The notes below the pieces were generated by a model. That model made no database searches. It had not been told where the DNA came from and saw only the letters and a program-made list of their open reading frames with translations. DNA of 64,000 bases from Nitrospira sp. SG-bin2 (GTDB lineage: Bacteria; Nitrospirota; Nitrospiria; Nitrospirales; Nitrospiraceae), in contig LVWT01000019.1 in assembly GCA_002083405.1 (NCBI GenBank), positions 38,465 to 102,464 of the forward strand, written 5' to 3'. Shown one piece after another: positions 34,634 through 42,135 of this stretch (within the stretch, counting starts at the first letter, position 1; the number at the start of each line of letters is the position of its first letter). A program made the translations under genes and the position numbers.

Positions 34634-35809
34634 ATGATAAAACGTCACACAGAAACGGAACTGTTACAGCTTCTGGAGCAGTTTCCTGCAGCCGCGATTT
34701 TAGGACCGCGCCAGATCGGCAAGACCACGCTGGCTCGACAGATTGCCGCCCGCACCAAACCTTCTCCCTTGTATCTGGACCTTGAAAATCCTATCGATCT
34801 CGCAAAACTCGATGACCCTGGCCAATACTTTCAGACTCACACCGATCGCTTGATCATTCTTGACGAAATACAGCGCACACCCGGACTGTTTCAGGTTCTA
34901 CGCGGCGTCATCGACCGCCGCCGCCGTACCGGACAGCACGCCGGACAGTTTCTCATTCTAGGATCAGCGTTCCGTGACCTGTTGAAACAATCCTCGGAGT
35001 CTCTCGCCGGGCGCATTGCCTACAAGGAACTCACAGGCTTGACCCTGTCAGAAATCAAAAGCAATGATCAGGAGGCCCTCTGGCTGCGCGGCGGATTCCC
35101 CGATAGCTTTCTGGCCTTTGATGATAAGACCAGCATGCGCTGGCGAATGAATTTTATCGGCACCTATCTAGAGCGGGACGTGCCGCAGCTGGGACCGCGC
35201 ATTCCTGCCGTCACCCTGCGGCGACTATGGACCATGCTGGCCCATAGTCAGGGAGAGCAGGTCAATGTCGCCAAGCTGGCGGGCGGGCTTGCTATCTCAG
35301 CCCATACGGCAAAACGGTATATCGAATTACTCGAAGACCTTCTGCTGGTAAGGACGCTGCGCCCCTGGGCGGGCAATATCAAAAAGCGCCTCGTAAAAGC
35401 GCCAAAGGTATACATCCGGGACAGCGGCATTACCCATGCCCTGTTAAACCTGACGACGATTGATGATGTATTGGGACATCCCGTCGCAGGGGCTAGCTGG
35501 GAAGGATTCACGCTGGAGAATATCCTGTCAGTCATGCCGGACGGGGCGACCTCCTGGTTTTACCGGACAGCGGCGGGCGCGGAGATTGATCTTGTGATTG
35601 AACAGGGGCTGCGCCGACGGATAGCGATTGAAATCAAGCGGTCGCTCGCGCCATCCGTATCCAAAGGCTTCCATCTCGGATGCGAAGATATCAAAACCAA
35701 ACACCGCTTCATCGTTTATCCGGGCACGGAAAAATATCCGGTATCGAATGGAGCGATCGTGATGCCGCTGGTTGATATGATGACTGAGCTTCGAGAGATT
35801 CTCGGTTGA
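34634..35809 (+). CDS. AAA+ ATPase with DUF4143 domain
   Basis: A 391-residue protein with an N-terminal ATPase domain (Walker A AILGPRQIGKTTLA, Walker B RLIILDEIQR) and a C-terminal DUF4143 domain that has a restriction-endonuclease-like fold by family knowledge (GASWEGFTLENIL, FYRTAAGAEIDLVIEQG, RIAIEIKRS, i.e. D..E-x-K spacing). Genes of this type are patchily distributed and often near toxin-antitoxin genes; role unknown. The Fic/antitoxin operon lies 2 kb away. Confidence 0.9.
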   Translation: MIKRHTETELLQLLEQFPAAAILGPRQIGKTTLARQIAARTKPSPLYLDLENPIDLAKLDDPGQYFQTHTDRLIILDEIQRTPGLFQVLRGVIDRRRRTGQHAGQFLILGSAFRDLLKQSSESLAGRIAYKELTGLTLSEIKSNDQEALWLRGGFPDSFLAFDDKTSMRWRMNFIGTYLERDVPQLGPRIPAVTLRRLWTMLAHSQGEQVNVAKLAGGLAISAHTAKRYIELLEDLLLVRTLRPWAGNIKKRLVKAPKVYIRDSGITHALLNLTTIDDVLGHPVAGASWEGFTLENILSVMPDGATSWFYRTAAGAEIDLVIEQGLRRRIAIEIKRSLAPSVSKGFHLGCEDIKTKHRFIVYPGTEKYPVSNGAIVMPLVDMMTELREILG

Positions 35810-35873
35810 TCCACAAACCAGCCGGCCAACGTTTACAGCCTCACGTCTCCTATCCACAGGAGGGATTAGTTTG

Positions 35874-36803
35874 ATGGGCGTCCGGAAGATTACACGACCA
35901 GGAAGATCGCTCAGTGTCTTGGCCTTGGCCTATGTACTCCTCGCCGGCTGCTTGTTCATCGAGTCGCCAAAAGAAGGAGAACGGGTCAAACCATTCGGAC
36001 CGGGCCGATCAGCGGATGTTCTTGCTACAAACGAAAACGATACGGCTTATATGAAAATCTGCCGTGCCAAGGATGTCCCCATGCCACCTGATTGGAAGCC
36101 CTCCGCATCGGACTGGGAACGCCACGGCAACCTCGGTACAATCTTGTTGACTCCCAATCATATGGACAAGGTGCAGGCCGACAACACCACGTTTGCGAGC
36201 GTCTGGTCATACGCCTCCCCGACCGTTCGAGGCGCCTGCCTTGCTCTTGGAAGGAACGGCGGGACATTCCAAGTCATCTGTCAAAGCGCCACAACCGGGC
36301 ATGCCTGTTTTTGGGGAAACGATCCAAGTTCGGCAAGTTCTAGTTGGAACCTATCAACAACAGAAGTCGCAATGTCCTCGCTCCGCGATCCTGAGCAAGG
36401 ATTCGCTCCGGGAACAGTGGCATGCACCGAATGCCATCGCGGGAGCAACGCCTTTCTGGTCGCCCCCGATGATCCGACATGGGCCACCGTGTTGAGGCCG
36501 GCACAGGCTCGTCCGACTTTTACGACACGGGTTGAGCAGTCATCGCCACCGAAACAAGCAACCCCCGGTGGAATACCGATCCCCAACCCACGCTTTATCC
36601 CGATTGGAGGGAAAACTGTTGCCCTCAACAATCCGCTTCCGACGATCCCGGGTTGTTCAGGAGCTTGTCACGAGTCTCATTATGAGATCCTGGACAAAGG
36701 CCATACGGTCGAAGGATACGTCAGGATACCGAGACCCATGGGTCCTAACTGTGCGCGCAACTCCCCGCCGGACGATCCAGCCAAAACATGTTATGCAAAC
36801 TGA
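35874..36803 (+). CDS. Lipoprotein with c-type haem motif (cytochrome-like)
   Basis: The 309-residue protein has a lipoprotein signal ending LLAGC near residue 26. It contains one canonical CxxCH haem-binding motif (GTVACTECHRGSNAF, His after the pair) and a second, looser CSGACH (CxxxCH), flanked by further cysteines (ACLALG, VICQSA, HACFWG, KTCYAN). A membrane-anchored electron carrier or haem-binding protein is likely; the family is unknown. GGAGGG before the ATG at 35874 supports this start. Monocistronic; no neighbouring oxidoreductase to pair with. Confidence 0.75.
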   Translation: MGVRKITRPGRSLSVLALAYVLLAGCLFIESPKEGERVKPFGPGRSADVLATNENDTAYMKICRAKDVPMPPDWKPSASDWERHGNLGTILLTPNHMDKVQADNTTFASVWSYASPTVRGACLALGRNGGTFQVICQSATTGHACFWGNDPSSASSSWNLSTTEVAMSSLRDPEQGFAPGTVACTECHRGSNAFLVAPDDPTWATVLRPAQARPTFTTRVEQSSPPKQATPGGIPIPNPRFIPIGGKTVALNNPLPTIPGCSGACHESHYEILDKGHTVEGYVRIPRPMGPNCARNSPPDDPAKTCYAN

Positions 36804-36810
36804 GCGGGGC

Positions 36811-36842
36811 TAACCCACATTCTTCATTAGCGCTTCTGCTGC
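36811..36842 (+). repeat. Diverged left arm of the MITE family seen at 52843-53056
   Basis: This 32-bp stretch begins TAACCCACATTCTTCATTAG and matches the left terminal repeat at 52843-52874 in 27 of 32 positions. A matching right arm is not clear; only GCGTTAATGCAG at about 36982 is similar. It is probably a decayed copy, with another repeat (36856-36978) lying immediately inside it. Confidence 0.55.
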
Positions 36843-36855
36843 TAGCTCCAAGCGT

Positions 36856-36978
36856 CGCTCGTATCTCGTGAAGCGTGAAGCCCGCTTCGCCCGCTCAGCG
36901 AGGCGAGCGCAGGACGGAAAGAACGTTTCTATATCGGGTATCTTTGTTTGCGAGATACGAGATACGCTTCACGAGCAA
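36856..36978. repeat. Dispersed ~110-120-bp imperfect inverted repeat, copy A
   Basis: The element starts near CGTATCTCGTGAAGCG and ends near GATACGCTTCACGAG, so its ends are inverted copies of each other. Internal segments include GAGGCGAGCG, GGACGGAAAGA and TATCTTTGTTTGCGAGATAC. The same sequence, reversed, is at 39839-39948. Non-coding; probably a REP/MITE-like element. A shorter relative, GACGAGATACACTTCACGAG, is at 20639. Confidence 0.7.
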
Positions 36979-36995
36979 CAGGCGTTAATGCAGTT

Positions 36996-37208
36996 TCAGG
37001 GCGAAGACGCTGGTTCCACCGACGGCTCCTCGCATTTCTTGCAGTTCAGGACGGTGCCAAGATACTGATTCCGTCCCGACTCCGTCAGCACCCAAGGCCG
37101 GCTGAAGAACGGCGGCTGATGCCGCACATGCTGTCCATGACCACAGGCCAGATCTGCCACCCAGTCGCTCTCTTCATCCTGATGATAACCGACAATGGGT
37201 TGGTTCAT
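36996..37208 (-). CDS. DUF3565 protein
   Basis: This 70-residue protein matches the DUF3565 pattern along its whole length: MNQPIVGYHQDEESDWVADL, ACGHGQHVRHQPPF, RPWVLTESGR and VLNCKKCEEP. The Cys-Gly-His and the final CxxC pair suggest a small zinc-binding protein. Cytoplasmic, function unknown. Confidence 0.85.
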   Translation of the reverse strand: MNQPIVGYHQDEESDWVADLACGHGQHVRHQPPFFSRPWVLTESGRNQYLGTVLNCKKCEEPSVEPASSP

Positions 37209-37340
37209 ACTTGAAGGAATCGTCCGTTGGGGTGACTATACGCTGGTTGATAGATCACAGATCGATGCCGTGGACGAGGATGGACTTCCCCTCTGCACGG
37301 GCAGCTTCCAGCCAGGATTTCTTGGCAAGTTGCGCGTAAA

Positions 37341-37808
37341 TTAGAGTAGCGCTGCCTCAAGTTCTTTTTCCTTCGTGTACATATTGTCGAGCGTGCCTTC
37401 TATCAGTTTTAAAATCTTCTCGATGTTCGGCAATTCCTCGACACCAGTTATGATGTTCTGAACAATTCCAGTAAAACACTGCCCTTGAACTTTGTGAACA
37501 TAGAGTTTTGCATCCATAACTGTGAGATCAGAGTGCGTCAGAACTTGATCTCTCAAATTAGTTATGCGCTCATGCAAAGCCAACATGTCTTTCGGAATAC
37601 ACGATCTGTCCAGACGCCGCTTCCTTCTGGTGCTATTGACGCGAGATTCTCTGTATGGCTTTGAATACTCGACAAGGGCGTATCTAAAGGCATGGCCAAC
37701 TAATGGATTGCTACTCTGGGCTTTGATGATGTTGATCAGCCGCCAGGCATTATTCAGGGACTCGATGCACGACACGAAATGGACGAACTCTTCCTCTTGA
37801 TCAGTCAT
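37341..37808 (-). CDS. HEPN-like (AbiU2-type?) protein in the Fic operon
   Basis: A 155-residue helical protein. The central HERITNLRDQVLTHSDLTV contains an Arg-x5-His arrangement (RDQVLTH) of the kind found in HEPN ribonucleases, and the spacing and following Ser-Asp are like AbiU2-type proteins. No other family signature is visible. It starts 15 bp after the stop of the Fic gene, with GGGAAGG ahead of the ATG, so the two are probably cotranscribed. The family is tentative. Confidence 0.6.
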   Translation of the reverse strand: MTDQEEEFVHFVSCIESLNNAWRLINIIKAQSSNPLVGHAFRYALVEYSKPYRESRVNSTRRKRRLDRSCIPKDMLALHERITNLRDQVLTHSDLTVMDAKLYVHKVQGQCFTGIVQNIITGVEELPNIEKILKLIEGTLDNMYTKEKELEAALL

Positions 37809-37823
37809 GTCACGGCCTTCCCG

Positions 37824-38702
37824 CTACAGCGTCTCCATGAAACGATGGCTCCATAAACCGGTCAGCGGTTCGAGGTCGCTGGCATCGGCTGTGTGCAACG
37901 CGTCCAGATACCGCCGCCGTGCGGCAGGATCAGTGGGAGCGGTTTCAACATGAGGCAACCCCACCTTATAGAGCAGCGCAGCGAGGAGCACCCGTCCAAT
38001 TCGACCGTTGAAATCCTTGAAGGGATGAATCCACTGAAAGCGCCAGTCAGCCCATGCGAGAAATTCAGCCGCACTACGGACTGATGTGCCGGGATCGTGT
38101 CGCAGACGTTCAGTCATGTCATCACAGAACTGCCGCATGTGAATCGGCACTTCGTAGTAGGGCGGCGGGAGATGGGCACCGACCTGCACATTCACATCAC
38201 GGAACCGCCCGGCCCAATCGGGAAACAAATGCCCAGCCAGCCGTTTATGGCACACGCAGAGCCACTCGGAATCGATGACGATCTGCTCGGGCTTGGCCTG
38301 AAGAATCTCGTCGTAAATGGCAACGAGTGGAACTGCGAGGCGTTCGGCGAGTTCTGAATAGGACAGACGGCCTTCGGCGGTCTCGAACTCGCGAGTGGAG
38401 CTTAGCTCGCTTTGGCTCTTGGAGTTTGCGTCAGGATCTTGAGACGATCCGTACTGACCGGCTGGTTCTCGAACGCCATGGACTGACTCACCCGCTCCAG
38501 CAGGACTTTCCGATGCGCCGCCGCTACCTTCGCTGGGGTATTGTGCCGGCTGCGCCACCGTTGCAGACGCGCCTCGGCTTGCGCCAGATCGATCGGCTGA
38601 TTCGATTTCTGATTCATGGCCGTCATTCTCTCTCAGTTCTGTCGAAGTTGCAACCGATGCCGCCCGTTTTCTTGCCCCCTGATTTCCCTTCAGCTTTCGC
38701 AT
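37824..38702 (-). CDS. Fic domain protein (putative AMP-transferase toxin)
   Basis: The C-terminal ~170 residues form a Fic domain: RFRDVNVQVGAHLPPPYYEV, EFLAWADWRFQWIHPFKDFN, then GRIGRVLLAALLYKVGLPH. The active-site motif reads HPFKDFNGRIGR, close to HPFx(D/E)GNGRxxR but with Phe for Gly. Fic enzymes usually transfer AMP to a protein hydroxyl. The frame is open to 38702, but residues 1-100 are Ser/Gly/Ala-rich and overlap a separate small gene (38402-38626) with a Fic-inhibitor motif. The true start is unclear: there is no ATG, GTG or TTG in this frame between 38555 and the domain. Confidence 0.75.
   Translation of the reverse strand: MRKLKGNQGARKRAASVATSTELRENDGHESEIESADRSGASRGASATVAQPAQYPSEGSGGASESPAGAGESVHGVREPAGQYGSSQDPDANSKSQSELSSTREFETAEGRLSYSELAERLAVPLVAIYDEILQAKPEQIVIDSEWLCVCHKRLAGHLFPDWAGRFRDVNVQVGAHLPPPYYEVPIHMRQFCDDMTERLRHDPGTSVRSAAEFLAWADWRFQWIHPFKDFNGRIGRVLLAALLYKVGLPHVETAPTDPAARRRYLDALHTADASDLEPLTGLWSHRFMETL
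38402..38626 (-). CDS. VbhA-like Fic antitoxin, overlapping the Fic reading frame
   Basis: This 74-residue frame, 1 base out of phase with the Fic frame, gives a convincing small helical protein: LAQAEARLQRWRSRHNTPAK, AAHRKVLLERVSQ, then SMAFENQPVSTDRLKIL. SMAFEN fits the Fic inhibitory motif (S/T)xxxE(G/N), which in class I systems is carried by a separate antitoxin encoded just upstream of the toxin. GAGAGA precedes the ATG at 38626. The stop (38402) lies just before the well-conserved part of Fic. Not an ordinary antisense or shadow frame: its sequence is better behaved than the Fic frame in the same DNA. Confidence 0.6.
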   Translation of the reverse strand: MTAMNQKSNQPIDLAQAEARLQRWRSRHNTPAKVAAAHRKVLLERVSQSMAFENQPVSTDRLKILTQTPRAKAS

Positions 38703-38773
38703 GATAGCCTAACGTGAGCCAGATGAATTTCTCCAAGAACTTCGCACAGGCCTGGCTCTTGGATCAGCCGGCC

Positions 38774-39229
38774 CTACCGCTTCTCAAACGGCAGTTCCGG
38801 ACGGTCAGCGGCTGAGAAGTAGGTCCACCGTTTGTCAGTGTTTTGGTCGAAACTACCAAGAAACACCACCTGCCGGTCGAGATGGCGAAACTCTGACAGG
38901 ATTGCCCGGCAATCCTGTGGATCGATTACCCGCGCATCGAACTGTCCCACCACATAGACCTGACCTTTTCCTGCCAGGTAAATATTGCGGCGTCCCGCGT
39001 AACCCGTGTCGGGGAATAAGTCCGTTGACGATGAGCACCCATTCAGTCCTTGCACCTTCAGAACGAGATTGAACCTCTGGAGAAACAAATCCGTGGCGGT
39101 CCGAACGATGGTGAGCCGGAGCTTAGCGGATGGGAAATCCGCCGAAGCCGGCTCCGGCGCACTGCTGTTACATGCGGTGCTGAGCAAACAGAGGCCCCCG
39201 AGAAATACCAACCAAAGCAGCGGCCTCAC
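38774..39229 (-). CDS. Lipoprotein of unknown function
   Basis: The 151-residue protein has a lipoprotein signal ending LLSTAC near residue 20. The mature part, KLRLTIVRTATDLFLQRFNL, GRRNIYLAGKGQVYVVGQFD, is likely beta-rich with two cysteines, and matches no family I can name. Its ATG overlaps the stop of the HbpS-like gene (ATGA, 39226-39229), so the two are translated together. Confidence 0.7.
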   Translation of the reverse strand: MRPLLWLVFLGGLCLLSTACNSSAPEPASADFPSAKLRLTIVRTATDLFLQRFNLVLKVQGLNGCSSSTDLFPDTGYAGRRNIYLAGKGQVYVVGQFDARVIDPQDCRAILSEFRHLDRQVVFLGSFDQNTDKRWTYFSAADRPELPFEKR

Positions 39230-39780
39230 TTGGGCGCAGCCACCTTGGGCGCGGCGCCGATGGCATCGAGGCCATCCTGTGCGCAGGCATCGTCAAGATG
39301 AGCGCCCGGTGCTCCGCCGACACCGATCCCACCGACTATCTCACCACCGATCTCAATCGGCAGCCCTCCGCCCAGGATCAACATGTCGCCGTTGATATCA
39401 CGCAGCGCCTGCAACGTGGGCACCTTCATGATGAGATCCGCCAACTCTGTCGTGGGCCTGCGCATACCCACCGCCGTATAGGCTTTTTTCCGGCTGCTGT
39501 CGACCGTATGCGATGCCGCTCCTTCTGATCGTCCCATCGCGCGCAAGACACCGGACCGATCGACCACGGACACACTCACCCGGTATCCGTCCTTCTTACA
39601 GGATTCTAAAGCCGCGTGAATTGCCTTGTTGGCAACTCCAAGGGGCAATACCGATTCTTTCGGCAACTCGTCGGCCAAGGCCAGCCCCGCTGCCATCGGT
39701 CCGGCGAACCATGCAGTCATCGCAGAGACTGCTGCAATCAGCACCCATGGACTATTCCGGTTATTCTTATTCAGTATCAT
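39226..39780 (-). CDS. Exported GlcG/HbpS-family (haem-binding-like) protein
   Basis: The 184-residue protein has a signal peptide (to ~residue 37) and a single GlcG/HbpS domain: ESCKKDGYRVSVSVVDRSGV, AMGRSEGAASHTVDSSRKKA, LADLIMKVPTLQALRDINGD, and GGLPIEIGGEIVGGIGVGGA. HbpS homologues bind haem or act with oxidative-stress sensors; here it is probably periplasmic. The stop overlaps the downstream lipoprotein start. Confidence 0.85.
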   Translation of the reverse strand: MILNKNNRNSPWVLIAAVSAMTAWFAGPMAAGLALADELPKESVLPLGVANKAIHAALESCKKDGYRVSVSVVDRSGVLRAMGRSEGAASHTVDSSRKKAYTAVGMRRPTTELADLIMKVPTLQALRDINGDMLILGGGLPIEIGGEIVGGIGVGGAPGAHLDDACAQDGLDAIGAAPKVAAPK

Positions 39781-39838
39781 ACCGCCTCCCTATTCGTATG
39801 ATTCATGGCAGTCCGTCGAGCAGTTGCTTGAATGTTTG

Positions 39839-39948
39839 TATCTCATGAAGCGTATCTCGCAAACAAAGATGACAACGCGCCCTCTTTCCGTCCGGCGCTT
39901 CACGCTCGCCTCGTTGAGCCGAAGCGGGCTTCATGAGATACGAAATAC
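39839..39948. repeat. Dispersed imperfect inverted repeat, copy B
   Basis: Begins TATCTCATGAAGCGTATCTC and ends with CTTCATGAGATACG, again inverted at both ends. Its reverse complement shares CGTATCTC, GAAGCCCGCTTCG, GAGGCGAGCG, GGACGGAAAGA and TTTGTTTGCGAGATACG with copy A at 36856-36978. Non-coding. Confidence 0.7.
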
Positions 39949-39988
39949 AAAGACTGATTTTAGCAGAAGTGCTAGTGAGTCTTACAGA

Positions 39989-42061
39989 CTACCGTGAACG
40001 TTTCCGTGGCTTCGGTGTCTTTACCTCTGAAATGGCAGGACCCTTGGTTTCTTTGCGTGAACGTATGGTGATACGCCTGGGGCGAGTTGTGTTTGGCGCG
40101 ATGGAGACTCCGAGATCCTCGATCATGGCGCGCAACGGTTCCGCGACTGACCAGGCCTGAGCCGGGCATCCGCGTGGATGATGCGGGGCATCGCCGTCAA
40201 AAATTTCCGAGACCTGTCCCACACAGGCCTCCTCTATGTGTGCCTCCAGACCATTGAGAAACGATCGGGCTTGGATTTTCGTCTTGGCAGTCTTCCCGAA
40301 TACGGCAAGCCACGCCGTGACGAACGGGCCGAGCAAAAACGGCCAAACCGTCCCTTGGTGATAGGCGCCGTCCCGTTCAACGACTCCTCCGTCATAGTGC
40401 GGGTGATACCGGCTGTCTTTCGGGGAAAGCGTCCGCAACCCTACCGGTGTGAGCAGATGCTCGCGGACGACTCGAATGATTCCGGCGGCCTGCTTCTTCG
40501 TCACCAGTTCGTCGCAGAGGGAGAGCGCATAGAGTTGATTGGGACGGATCGATGCATCGCTGCTGCTTGGTCCATCGATCACATCGTAGAGGTATCCGCC
40601 CTCCTCATACCAAAACTTTGCGCGAAAGGACCGGATGGCTCGTATCCGCTCCTCACGACAGCGCGCGGCATATGCCACGTCACCGAATCTCGCGGCAAGA
40701 TCTGCCCCGACCTCTAACGCCCGTACCCACAAGGCTTGAATTTCAACCGGCTTCCCGTGGCGCGGCGTGACCACCCAATCCCCCACCTTCGCATCCATCC
40801 ATGTAAGTTGCGTTCCGGAGACTCCACCGGCAATGAGCCCGTCTTGATCCATGTGGATGTTATAGCGAGTGCCTCGCCGATAGCCGTTGATAATCTGTTG
40901 GACAGCCGGCCAAGCCGTGGCGAGAACGCGCGCCTCGTCGTTGCTGTACGCAAGATAGCGGCCAATGGCGTGGATGAACCAGAGCGAGGCGTCAATTGCA
41001 TTGTACTCCGGCTGTTCCCCGGCATCGGGGAAGCGATTCGGCACCATGCCTTCCGAGACATGGGCGGAAAACGACTCAATGATACGCCAGGCTGTTTCAT
41101 GCTGTCCGGTGACAAGACACAGGCCTGGCAGGGAAATGAAGGTATCCCGTCCCCAATCGGTAAACCAGGGATACCCGGCAATCACCGTCTGTCCGGCGTT
41201 TCGCTCAGACAGATAGGCCGAAGCCGCCCGCTGGAGTGCGCAGGCAAAAGGATCTGCAGCCCGAGCGGTTCGATTGAACGGCTCGCGGCGCGTTGCCTCA
41301 AGCTTGGCAAGAGCAGCCGTATCAAGCCGATCCACCGCTTCACTCGTCAAGGCCAGCGTATGATCCTCTCCAGGCTCCAACTCAAACCGGAATTCGCCCG
41401 GCGACCACCAATCTTCTTCACCATCAAGCCCACGTTGACGTTCAACAGGAAACTGTATCCGCCTATACCAATCCGGTTCATGGCGATACGTTCCCGAGTG
41501 GACGGCCCGCACGGGAGGCACATCTGGATAGGGCTGCCACACCACCCCGGCCGGCCCGATTGAAGCATCCGTCGAGAGGCGCCCGTTTTCGTGATGAGTC
41601 ACATGATAATCGCGTCCGCTCAGCATCGGCCGGACGCGGAGAATGACGGAAATATTCTTTGCGCCGACGAGCCTCCATCGTACGATGACGAGGTCGCGAC
41701 CGGGCATGCAGAAGATTTCACGCTGAATGACGGCCGCGCCGCAGTCAAAGGTCCACCTCGGCCACGGCGCCGAAGAGAATCCTGTGCACGCAACATATCC
41801 GGAAGGATGTACGGCGCCTGGATAGAGATTCGTCGAAAGAGGAATCGACCGGCCGTCAAGATCAATCCACTCCTCGAGATGATTCACCAGCACAAGACGA
41901 TCAGCCGGGGGTTTGCGCGCAACCAGCAATAACGCATGGTAGCGCCGCGTATTCGCTCCGGCCACGGTACCGGACGCAAACCCGCCCCGTCCGTTCGTTT
42001 CAAGCCATTCCAGACTCAGGGCCCGATCGAGATTTTGGCAATCCGCCTTCTCAATCCTCAT
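39989..42061 (-). CDS. Glycogen debranching enzyme-like amylo-alpha-1,6-glucosidase
   Basis: The 690-residue enzyme has the GDE N-terminal domain (LEWLETNGRGGFASGTVAGA, NTRRYHALLLVA) and a C-terminal (alpha/alpha)6 catalytic domain: GYPWFTDWGRDTFISLPGLC, NRFPDAGEQPEYNAIDASLW, and PRHGKPVEIQALWVRALEVG, with acidic residues in the expected places. It removes alpha-1,6 branches from glycogen-like glucan; both family domains are present at usual length. It follows the GH63-like gene on the same strand, with a short repeat between. The anti-sigma and lipoprotein CBM48-like domains elsewhere in the window are unlinked. Confidence 0.9.
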   Translation of the reverse strand: MRIEKADCQNLDRALSLEWLETNGRGGFASGTVAGANTRRYHALLLVARKPPADRLVLVNHLEEWIDLDGRSIPLSTNLYPGAVHPSGYVACTGFSSAPWPRWTFDCGAAVIQREIFCMPGRDLVIVRWRLVGAKNISVILRVRPMLSGRDYHVTHHENGRLSTDASIGPAGVVWQPYPDVPPVRAVHSGTYRHEPDWYRRIQFPVERQRGLDGEEDWWSPGEFRFELEPGEDHTLALTSEAVDRLDTAALAKLEATRREPFNRTARAADPFACALQRAASAYLSERNAGQTVIAGYPWFTDWGRDTFISLPGLCLVTGQHETAWRIIESFSAHVSEGMVPNRFPDAGEQPEYNAIDASLWFIHAIGRYLAYSNDEARVLATAWPAVQQIINGYRRGTRYNIHMDQDGLIAGGVSGTQLTWMDAKVGDWVVTPRHGKPVEIQALWVRALEVGADLAARFGDVAYAARCREERIRAIRSFRAKFWYEEGGYLYDVIDGPSSSDASIRPNQLYALSLCDELVTKKQAAGIIRVVREHLLTPVGLRTLSPKDSRYHPHYDGGVVERDGAYHQGTVWPFLLGPFVTAWLAVFGKTAKTKIQARSFLNGLEAHIEEACVGQVSEIFDGDAPHHPRGCPAQAWSVAEPLRAMIEDLGVSIAPNTTRPRRITIRSRKETKGPAISEVKTPKPRKRSR

Positions 42062-42086
42062 CTCACACCATCATCCGCGCCGTCTT

Positions 42087-42135
42087 TACGCCTCACCCCT
42101 TACCCCTTACCCCTTACGCCTCACGTTCCCCTCAC
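42087..42135. repeat. TTACCCC-type intergenic repeat
   Basis: The stretch is made of heptamers, CCCCTTACCCCTTACCCCTT then ACGCCTCACG, lying between the debranching enzyme and GH63-like genes. Similar (T/C)CACCCC/TTACCCC strings are at 48264-48298 and 48696-48730, and inside the glycosyltransferase gene near 8872-8902. Confidence 0.6.

Noticed and set aside
34513..34785. Plus-strand frame of 90 codons at 34513-34785
   Set aside because: It overlaps the start of the AAA/DUF4143 gene in another frame, has no ribosome site and no recognisable sequence.
42087..42135. TTACCCC heptamers considered as a telomere-like or replication-origin repeat
   Set aside because: Only a few units, dispersed at several places between and inside genes; no DnaA boxes or dnaA/gyrB genes nearby.
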